A DNA stretch of 11,872 nt, taken from positions 1-11,872 of the forward strand of contig CAXGUU010000078.1 in the NCBI GenBank assembly GCA_964012875.1. Reading direction: 5' to 3'. The translations under genes were made by a program, and so were the position numbers. The stretch is from CAXGUU01 sp964012875. GTDB lineage: Bacteria; Pseudomonadota; Gammaproteobacteria; Ga0077536. Positions 6,485 through 11,872 of the stretch are shown here, one piece after another; the stretch's first letter is position 1; every line of letters starts with the position of its first letter. The notes under the pieces were generated by a model. That model worked only from the letters and a program-made list of their open reading frames with translations, searched no databases and was not told the DNA's origin.

Positions 6485-8320
6485 ATGAATGCCGATCGTT
6501 TAAGAAATATCGCAATTGTTGCCCATGTCGACCATGGTAAAACCACACTCGTCGATGTCCTGCTGCAACAATCCGGCTCGTTCGAGAATACCCGGGGCAC
6601 GCCACAAGAGCGCGTCATGGACTCCAACGACCTGGAGCGTGAGCGGGGTATCACGATCCTGGCCAAGAACACCGCGCTGACCTGGAACGATTACCGCATC
6701 AACATTGTGGACACCCCGGGTCACGCTGATTTCGGTGGCGAAGTCGAACGTATTCTGTCGATGGTCGACTCCGTACTCCTGCTGGTCGACGCAGTCGATG
6801 GACCCATGCCACAAACGCGGTTTGTGACCCAAAAAGCGTTCGCGCGCGGCTTGCACCCCTTGGTAGTCATCAACAAGTGTGATCGTGCAGGCGCACGCCC
6901 GCACTGGGTGCTGGATCAAACTTTTGAACTGTTCGACAGACTCGGGGCAAACGATGCGCAACTCGACTTTCCGGTGGTCTATACCTCGGCAACCGAGGGG
7001 TATGCACGCAGCGCCGTGGATGGCCAGGAAACTGACATGAGCGTGTTGTTCGAGACTATTGTCGAACACGTACAAGCACCCACTGTCGAACGAAGCGGCC
7101 CGTTGCAGATGCAAATCAGTTCGCTCGATTACTCGAGCTACGTAGGCGCCATCGGCATCGGGCGGATTCAGCGCGGCTCGATTGAACCGGGCCAGCAACT
7201 CGCCATCGTCGACCGCGACGGGAACGAGCGCCGCGGCAAGGTGCTTGAGGTGTTGGGCTTTCAGGGTCTTAAACGGGAATCGCGCCCGCGTGCCGACGCC
7301 GGCGACATCGTCGCGGTGACGGGCATCGACGAACTCAGGATCTCCGATACCTTGTGCGACCCGGCACATCCCGAAGCCCAGCCCGTGCTGTCGGTTGACG
7401 AACCGACCGTGAGCATGACCTTCGAAGTTTCAGACTCTCCGTTTGCCGGTCGTGAAGGACGATTTGTGACCAGCCGCCAGATCCTCGAGCGCCTTGATCG
7501 CGAACTCATTCATAACGTTGCACTTCGCGTTGAACCGACGGCCGATCCGAAGGCGGTCATTGTCTCGGGGCGCGGTGAGCTTCATCTTTCGATCCTGATT
7601 GAAAATATGCGCCGTGAAGGCTACGCCTTTTGCGTTGGGCGACCCCAGGTCATTGTCAAAACGATTAATGGTGTTGAGCACGAACCCTATGAGCAGGTCG
7701 CGGTCGATGTCCCCGAAGAATTCCAAGGGACCATCATGGAACGCCTCGGCAACCGGCGCGGACAGTTAGATGCGATGGCACCCGATGGCAACAGCCGCGT
7801 GCGGCTCGACTACACCATGCCCGCACGGGGCTTGATCGGTTTTCGCACCGAATTCATGACCGCGACATCGGGCACGGGTCTGATCTTTTCAAGTTTCGAT
7901 AGCTTCCGACCGCGCACCCAGGGCACGATTGCCGGACGCACCAACGGTGTGCTGATTGCCAATGCAGATGGCAAGGCGCTGGCCTTTGCCCTGTTCAACC
8001 TGCAGGAACGCGGACGCCTGCTGATCGGCCACGGCGAGGATGTCTTCGAAGGCATGATCATTGGTATTCACTCGCGCGACAACGATCTCACCGTCAACCC
8101 GATGAAGGCGAAACAGCTGACCAATATCCGCGCGGCCGGCAATGATGAAAACATCCTGCTGACCCCCGCGCTGAAGCTGGACCTGGAACAAGCGCTTGAA
8201 TTCATCAATGACGATGAACTAGTCGAAGTCACACCCGAGGCGATTCGCCTGCGCAAGCGGGAACTGACCGAAATTGATCGCAAACGTACCCAACGGGCAA
8301 TGGACAAAGCCACAGGGTAA
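6485..8320 (+). CDS. typA: TypA/BipA ribosome-associated translational GTPase
   Basis: TypA/BipA is an EF-G-like GTPase that binds the ribosome and supports 50S assembly, growth at low temperature and stress responses. The product has 611 residues (E. coli about 607). G1 is AHVDHGKTT (13-21), the switch I segment RERGITI (52-58), G3 DTPGH (76-80) and G4 NKCD (130-133). Domains II, III and V follow, with SGRGELHLSILIENMRREGY and, in the BipA-specific C-terminal domain, TNIRAAGNDENI. The frame is open back to ATG 6317, but MNADRLRNIAIVAHVDHGKT at 6485 is the normal family N-terminus and the earlier ATG lies upstream of the predicted -10, so the extra 56 codons are rejected. The Shine-Dalgarno is weak. 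dtd begins 5 bp after the stop, so the two genes are likely co-transcribed. Confidence 0.97.
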   Translation: MNADRLRNIAIVAHVDHGKTTLVDVLLQQSGSFENTRGTPQERVMDSNDLERERGITILAKNTALTWNDYRINIVDTPGHADFGGEVERILSMVDSVLLLVDAVDGPMPQTRFVTQKAFARGLHPLVVINKCDRAGARPHWVLDQTFELFDRLGANDAQLDFPVVYTSATEGYARSAVDGQETDMSVLFETIVEHVQAPTVERSGPLQMQISSLDYSSYVGAIGIGRIQRGSIEPGQQLAIVDRDGNERRGKVLEVLGFQGLKRESRPRADAGDIVAVTGIDELRISDTLCDPAHPEAQPVLSVDEPTVSMTFEVSDSPFAGREGRFVTSRQILERLDRELIHNVALRVEPTADPKAVIVSGRGELHLSILIENMRREGYAFCVGRPQVIVKTINGVEHEPYEQVAVDVPEEFQGTIMERLGNRRGQLDAMAPDGNSRVRLDYTMPARGLIGFRTEFMTATSGTGLIFSSFDSFRPRTQGTIAGRTNGVLIANADGKALAFALFNLQERGRLLIGHGEDVFEGMIIGIHSRDNDLTVNPMKAKQLTNIRAAGNDENILLTPALKLDLEQALEFINDDELVEVTPEAIRLRKRELTEIDRKRTQRAMDKATG

Positions 8321-8325
8321 ATATC

Positions 8326-8775
8326 GTGATCGGGCTGCTGCAGCGGGTGCGCAAAGCGCACGTTGAAGTCTCAGGTGAGGTTGTCGGCAGCATTCAGCAA
8401 GGCTTGATGGCGCTCATTGGTGTCCAGCGCGGCGACGCCGAAACACAGGCCGAGCGCCTCGTTGATCGCCTGCTCGGCTATCGCATATTTACCGATGATG
8501 CGGGCAAGATGAATCACTCAGTCGTCGATATCGACGGTGGCGTTTTACTGATACCCCAATTTACGCTCGCGGCCAATACCCGCAAGGGTATGCGACCGAG
8601 TTTCACCCCGGCCGCCGAACCCGCGACCGGCAAGCGCCTGTTCCAGTACCTTGTCGAAAGCGCGCGCGCTAGGTACCCGCGCGTTGGTACCGGCCGCTTC
8701 GGTGCGGACATGCAGGTCAGTTTAGTAAACGACGGCCCGGTGACTTTCTGGCTCGAAGTTTCCCCCGAACTCTAG
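8326..8775 (+). CDS. dtd: D-aminoacyl-tRNA deacylase DTD
   Basis: DTD hydrolyses D-amino acids (and glycine mischarged on tRNA-Ala) from tRNA, which keeps D-residues out of proteins. The 149-residue product fits the family (E. coli 145). It opens with MIGLLQRVRKAHVEV. The first signature is PQFTLAANTRKGMRPSF (77-93), where the usual SQFTL has Pro for Ser. The second is NDGPVT (135-140), carrying the Gly-cisPro pair used for chiral proofreading. The start is GTG 8326, with GGG about 8 nt upstream in the end of typA. It lies 5 bp after the typA stop and is probably translated from the same mRNA, an arrangement that joins two translation-related functions. Its stop codon overlaps the stop of the convergent hydrolase. 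Confidence 0.95.
   Translation: MIGLLQRVRKAHVEVSGEVVGSIQQGLMALIGVQRGDAETQAERLVDRLLGYRIFTDDAGKMNHSVVDIDGGVLLIPQFTLAANTRKGMRPSFTPAAEPATGKRLFQYLVESARARYPRVGTGRFGADMQVSLVNDGPVTFWLEVSPEL
8772..8775. other. CTAG palindrome holding both convergent stop codons
   Basis: On the plus strand 8773-8775 is TAG, the stop of dtd. On the minus strand 8774-8772 is also TAG, the stop of the alpha/beta hydrolase. The two genes overlap by these 4 bp, leaving no intergenic space for a terminator, so transcripts from one must run into the other strand's gene. Confidence 0.95.
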
Positions 8776-9656
8776 GTCCCAGCGAAACCAGCAATGTGTC
8801 CGGCGGTCTCGACGGCACCGCGTCCCAGCGTGATCGAGTAGTGATTGGTATCGGCGATCTCTACCCATTGGAGATGGTCGATTGCGGCCACCTTGGCTGC
8901 CACCGCCTTGACCGGCATCAAGGGATCCGGTTGGTTCAAAAGACCGCGCACGGCGGTCAGCATCAACATTGGCGTCGGCACCCGATCAATCATTTTCACC
9001 ATCTCCGGTTGCATGGGATCGAGTCCATCGCGGCGGACCGCGGCCTCGCGGACGCGACTTTTCAATGTCGGCGGCGTCCCCTCCAGGTCGTAGTCAAAGT
9101 AGGCTTCTACATCGTCATTCCACTCGGAAGCATCGGCAAAAGCCGGATGCTGGCGCCAGAATTCATGGTAGGCGGCGCGATCTTCAAAGGTCAGGGCGAG
9201 GCGCTTGAGACCGGGGCCCAATACCTTCTCAAGCAGGGTTTCAGGTTGCATACCGTCTGGCAACGGCAAGGCAATGCCGCCGTCGACCAACACTAGTCGG
9301 GACAGGTAGTCGGGACGGCTGGCACCGAAGACGGCCCCTATATACGCACCCATCGAATGTCCCACGAGTGCTACCGGTTTGCGGCACAGCTTGTTGATTA
9401 CTTTGCACAAGTCGTCGACGTGACGCTCAAGGCCGTAGGGCCCTTCCAGGCCATTGCTCGCGCCGCGCCCACGCAGGTCCGGCGCAAAAATATTGAACGC
9501 ACCTTCCGGCAGGGCTTTTACGACCGGGGCCCATGACAAATGGGAGCCTGAAATGCCATGAATCAGCAACAAATCCGGGCCGTCACCCGGCCAGTGCGCG
9601 ACATGCAGGTTTCCGTCCCCGACATCAACTTCGACAATGTGCTTATCTGCCATCAT
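8772..9656 (-). CDS. Alpha/beta hydrolase fold protein, substrate unknown
   Basis: The product has 294 residues from ATG 9656; a second ATG follows directly at 9653 and a TTG lies at 9662. The fold shows the oxyanion loop LLLIHGISGSHLSW, the PDLRGRGAS segment, the nucleophile elbow VGHSMGAY (Ser near residue 101) and a late histidine in DTNHYSITLG (near 272). The acid is probably the Asp in LVDGGI or NQPDP. These features fit the large family of esterases, lactonases, epoxide hydrolases and C-C bond hydrolases, and I cannot choose among them. There is no signal peptide. The start region is head to head with the flavodoxin-like gene, and neither has a clear Shine-Dalgarno. The stop TAG overlaps the dtd stop in the same CTAG. 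Confidence 0.88.
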   Translation of the reverse strand: MMADKHIVEVDVGDGNLHVAHWPGDGPDLLLIHGISGSHLSWAPVVKALPEGAFNIFAPDLRGRGASNGLEGPYGLERHVDDLCKVINKLCRKPVALVGHSMGAYIGAVFGASRPDYLSRLVLVDGGIALPLPDGMQPETLLEKVLGPGLKRLALTFEDRAAYHEFWRQHPAFADASEWNDDVEAYFDYDLEGTPPTLKSRVREAAVRRDGLDPMQPEMVKMIDRVPTPMLMLTAVRGLLNQPDPLMPVKAVAAKVAAIDHLQWVEIADTNHYSITLGRGAVETAGHIAGFAGT

Positions 9657-9693
9657 GATCAACCCGCAACGTCTTTCTCCCGACCATTAAACC

Positions 9694-10161
9694 ATGGCCG
9701 ACAAGCATCTTCTGATCGTCTACCACTCACAATCCGGCAGCACTGAACGGATGGTGCAGGCAGTTATCGCCGGTGCGCGCGATGATGCTATCGCCGGCGT
9801 CCAGGTCAAAGCTGTCGATGCCCTCGCCTCCACGCCTGAAGACGTGCAATGGGCCGACGCCATCATTCTTGGCACACCAGAGAATTTCGGTTACATGTCG
9901 GGTGCGCTCAAGTATTTTTTCGACCACATTTACTATCCGTGCCTGGAGCACACTCAGGGCCTTGGCTACGGTCTGTTCATCAAGGCCGGCAATGATGGCC
10001 AGGGCGCGCTGAACGCAATTCGTCGCATCGTGACGGGACTCGCCTGGCGCGAGCTCGCACCGCCCGTCGTTCATGCCGGGGAAATGAACGATAACGCGCT
10101 CCACGAGTGTCACGAACTCGGCATGACTGTCGCCGCGGGCCTTGAGGCCGGCTTGTTCTGA
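9694..10161 (+). CDS. Flavodoxin-family (WrbA/FMN-reductase-like) protein
   Basis: This 155-residue protein has a flavodoxin-like fold that should bind FMN. The N-terminal strand HLLIVYHSQSGSTERM (5-20) holds the phosphate-binding loop SQSGST. A second flavin contact is GTPENFGYMSGALKYFFDHI (60-79), similar to the GTPTRFG.M loop of WrbA-type proteins. The segment GLFIKAGNDGQGA (93-105) fits the third loop. It is short for WrbA (about 200 residues), so 'flavodoxin family protein' is the safe call; it may be a quinone reductase or an electron carrier. The start ATG has no visible Shine-Dalgarno, and only 37 bp separate it from the divergent hydrolase start. The Rieske oxygenase follows 72 bp later on the same strand, which makes an electron-transfer role possible but unproven. 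Confidence 0.85.
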   Translation: MADKHLLIVYHSQSGSTERMVQAVIAGARDDAIAGVQVKAVDALASTPEDVQWADAIILGTPENFGYMSGALKYFFDHIYYPCLEHTQGLGYGLFIKAGNDGQGALNAIRRIVTGLAWRELAPPVVHAGEMNDNALHECHELGMTVAAGLEAGLF

Positions 10162-10193
10162 TACCGCCTTAAATGGTGTTCGGCTGAATACCG

Positions 10194-10199
10194 TAGAAT
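10194..10199 (+). promoter_or_regulatory. Possible -10 upstream of the Rieske oxygenase
   Basis: TAGAAT at 10194-10199, followed by GCGCTCC, looks like a sigma70 -10. It would start transcription near 10206, 28 nt before ATG 10234. No clear -35 is present at the right spacing. It would let the oxygenase be transcribed apart from the flavodoxin gene. Confidence 0.35.
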
Positions 10200-10233
10200 G
10201 CGCTCCCCCCGTCCAGTTTTCCTGAGTACCCGC

Positions 10234-11325
10234 ATGGCTTCAGATTACACCGCTGGCAGCGCTACGCCGTTCCCGGAGCGGGTTGTGCGCGATACCGCGC
10301 CTGACATTCGCAAAACAGCCATCGATCCCGATTTCTGGTACCCGGTCGCGCGCAGCCGCGACGTTAAGCCCGGCCAGACGCTCGCTGTGACCTTTGCCGG
10401 TGCTCCAATCGTCCTGGTGCGGCCAAAAAACGCTGCAGTGTTCGCGCTCGAGAACCGTTGCGCTCATCGCCAGGTCCCGCTATCAACCGGCGTGGTCAAC
10501 GAATGCACCTTGCGTTGTGGTTATCACGGCTGGGAATACGATGCCGCTGGCAAATGTGTCAGCGTGCCGTACCTCGACATGTGCAAGGAAAAGCCGAACA
10601 ACGTGCGTCACTATCCGTCGCGCGAAGCATACGGACTGATCTTCATCTTTCCCGGTCAGCTCAATCTTGCCGACCAGGTGCCATTCCCGGATATCCCTTC
10701 GGAGAGTGACCCGAATTACAAGACCCGCTACCTCGACCGGCGCGTCGACTGTCATTTCACGTTCATGCACGAAAACCTGATGGACATGAACCACCAGTTC
10801 CTGCATCGCAAATTGATGGGCAGCGTGAAAACTATGTTCCTCGGCATGCGACAGGGTGAGAACTGGATGGAGGCGGACTATACCTTCAAGCGCGCTGGCG
10901 GCAAACAACACCTCGGCGAGAAGTTCATTCTCGGTGAGCGCCCTGAAACGGAGCCTGGCGAACGCGACCTCATGACCATTCGGACCGAGTACCCCTACCA
11001 AACACTCAAGTTCTGGACTGCCGGCAGCGAACATCCTGCACTCGACCTATGGAACGTCTACATCCCAGTCGATCGCGAACAGCGCACCAACCACACCTTC
11101 GGCCTGATGATGATTAGGCGCCCGAAGATCGGCCTGCTGCTTGACGTTTTCTGGCCAATCATCGTGTGGTTTACCAACGGCATCTTTGCTGAAGACCGCT
11201 GGATCTGCGAACTCGAACAAGCCGCTTTTGACGAGTACGGCTCCGACCGCAATCATGAAATATTTCCGGCCATTCGGGGCTTGCGCCAGGTGCTCGTCAA
11301 AAACGGCATACCGCCGGCGGAGTAA
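10234..11325 (+). CDS. Rieske [2Fe-2S] non-heme iron oxygenase (ring-hydroxylating/demethylase type)
   Basis: These enzymes activate O2 at a mononuclear iron using electrons from a Rieske cluster. The product has 363 residues. The Rieske domain shows CAHRQVPLSTG (C76, H78) and CGYHGWEYDAAG (C95, H98), the CxH and CxxH ligand pairs. The catalytic domain begins with HENLMDMNHQFLHRKLMG; D184, H187 and H191 are the expected bridge and iron ligands. By position, D321 in AEDRWICELEQ is the likely third iron ligand. The two histidines are separated by 3 residues rather than the usual 4. A hydrophobic run, IGLLLDVFWPIIVWFTNGIF (299-318), may touch the membrane. ATG 10234 is chosen over ATG 10198, because the latter overlaps a -10-like TAGAAT and adds only a low-complexity tail. 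No dedicated reductase or ferredoxin is adjacent. The substrate is unknown. Confidence 0.9.
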   Translation: MASDYTAGSATPFPERVVRDTAPDIRKTAIDPDFWYPVARSRDVKPGQTLAVTFAGAPIVLVRPKNAAVFALENRCAHRQVPLSTGVVNECTLRCGYHGWEYDAAGKCVSVPYLDMCKEKPNNVRHYPSREAYGLIFIFPGQLNLADQVPFPDIPSESDPNYKTRYLDRRVDCHFTFMHENLMDMNHQFLHRKLMGSVKTMFLGMRQGENWMEADYTFKRAGGKQHLGEKFILGERPETEPGERDLMTIRTEYPYQTLKFWTAGSEHPALDLWNVYIPVDREQRTNHTFGLMMIRRPKIGLLLDVFWPIIVWFTNGIFAEDRWICELEQAAFDEYGSDRNHEIFPAIRGLRQVLVKNGIPPAE

Positions 11326-11335
11326 CCGCCGACGG
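11311..11335. terminator. Stable hairpin over the Rieske oxygenase stop codon
   Basis: CCGCCGGCGG (11311-11320) pairs with CCGCCGACGG (11326-11335) through 9 of 10 bp, with AGTAA as the loop. The loop contains the TAA stop. It lies between the oxygenase and the convergent hemF stop at 11344, and could slow or end transcription from both sides. There is no T run, so a classical intrinsic terminator is not shown. Confidence 0.45.
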
Positions 11336-11343
11336 GTCCGCGC

Positions 11344-11872
11344 TCAGGGCTGCGCCGCGAGCCAGTCCTGCGGCTTGAGAAATTTCTCGTACAAGGCCGC
11401 TTCCGCCGATCCCACTTCCGGCGAATAGCCATACTCCCAGCGCACCGCGGGCGGCAGTGACATCAGTATCGATTCGGTGCGACCGCCGGTTTGCAGGCCG
11501 AACAAGGTACCGCGGTCATAGACGAGATTGAACTCGACGTAACGACCGCGCCGGTAGAGCTGAAACTGACGTTCCCGCTCACCGTAGTCAGTGTCGCGAC
11601 GCCCGGCCAGGATCGGAAGATAAGCAGCACGGTAGCCAACCGCCACCGCCCGCATGAATTCAAAACACGTCTCAAATGGCCACTCGTTCAGATCATCGAA
11701 AAACAGGCCGCCAACGCCGCGTTGCTCATCACGGTGTTTAAGGTAAAAGTACTCATCGCACCATTGTTTATAACGGGGATAAACGTCCGCGCCAAAAGGC
11801 TCACATAGATCACGAGCTGCGCCATGCCAGGCCACGGCGTCTTCTTCGAAGCCGTAGTAGGGCGTCAGGTCG
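11344..11872 (-). CDS. hemF: Oxygen-dependent coproporphyrinogen III oxidase, C-terminal part (runs off right edge)
   Basis: HemF performs the aerobic oxidative decarboxylation of coproporphyrinogen III to protoporphyrinogen IX in heme synthesis. About 175 C-terminal residues are present; the frame continues past the window edge, so the N-terminal 120 or so residues are missing. The visible part is strongly conserved: DLTPYYGFEEDAVAWHGAAR, then DVYPRYKQWCDEYFYLKHR, GVGGLFFDDLNEWPF, YGERERQFQLYRRGRYVEFN, YDRGTLFGLQTGGRTESILM and PPAVRWEYGY. The histidines and the GGLFFDD and RGRYVEFN motifs are intact. An internal GTG at 11835 is only a valine codon and not the start. It is convergent with the Rieske oxygenase, with an 18-bp gap. 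Its presence indicates an aerobic or facultative organism. Confidence 0.97.
   Translation of the reverse strand, partial: DLTPYYGFEEDAVAWHGAARDLCEPFGADVYPRYKQWCDEYFYLKHRDEQRGVGGLFFDDLNEWPFETCFEFMRAVAVGYRAAYLPILAGRRDTDYGERERQFQLYRRGRYVEFNLVYDRGTLFGLQTGGRTESILMSLPPAVRWEYGYSPEVGSAEAALYEKFLKPQDWLAAQP

Noticed and set aside
6500..7369. Long open frame on the minus strand inside typA (289 codons)
   Set aside because: It lies fully antisense to a strongly conserved gene and its translation shows no recognisable family; it is expected from GC-rich codon use.
10198..10233. Earlier ATG for the Rieske oxygenase
   Set aside because: It adds 12 residues of unlikely sequence and overlaps the -10-like TAGAAT; ATG 10234 is the more ordinary start.
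11833..11835. GTG as the start of a short hemF-like gene
   Set aside because: Conserved HemF sequence (DLTPYYGFEEDAV) continues upstream to the window edge, so this is an internal valine.
1..11872. CRISPR arrays, insertion sequences, prophage genes, tRNA or rRNA genes, defence or secondary-metabolite systems
   Set aside because: No regular spaced repeats, transposase-like or phage-like proteins, or RNA-gene signatures were seen; genes are typical chromosomal functions with even base composition.

Overview
The window looks like chromosomal DNA of a Gammaproteobacterium. It is GC-rich, gene-dense and mostly housekeeping. The ppk1, ppx, typA/bipA, dtd and hemF products all closely resemble gammaproteobacterial versions, and the partial membrane protein at the left edge resembles the long gammaproteobacterial form of PstC. 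I cannot fix the genus. I see no insertion sequence, prophage, CRISPR array, tRNA or rRNA, and no sign of recent transfer.

Left third (1-5270) is a phosphate and polyphosphate block. At the edge is the N-terminus of a PstC-like phosphate permease on the minus strand. A Pho-box-like element and a TAGAAT -10 lie upstream of it. Next come a class I SAM-dependent methyltransferase of unknown substrate (minus), then ppk1 (plus), which makes polyphosphate. Convergent to ppk1 is ppx (minus), which degrades polyphosphate. Import, storage and release of phosphate are therefore next to each other.

Middle (5271-8775): a single-domain rhodanese (plus) converges on a small DUF2007-like protein with a C-terminal zinc ribbon (minus). 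Divergent from the latter is a two-gene unit, typA/bipA (ribosome-associated GTPase) followed 5 bp later by dtd (D-aminoacyl-tRNA deacylase). Both act in translation quality and stress adaptation. A perfect TATAAT with a GC-rich discriminator and a leader of about 145 nt precede typA.

Right third (8772-11872): an alpha/beta hydrolase (minus) converges on dtd so tightly that both stop codons lie in the same CTAG. It is divergent from a short flavodoxin-family protein. That gene is followed by a Rieske non-heme iron oxygenase with no partner reductase in view. The C-terminal part of hemF (minus) runs off the right edge.

No gene-free stretch exceeds 300 bases; the longest are about 190-210 bp (5271-5480 and 6297-6484). 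I found no convincing new multi-gene system. The points most worth checking are the Pho-box-like promoter, the unusual iron-ligand spacing in the Rieske oxygenase with its flavodoxin neighbour, the uncharacterised methyltransferase, and the dual-strand stop codon.
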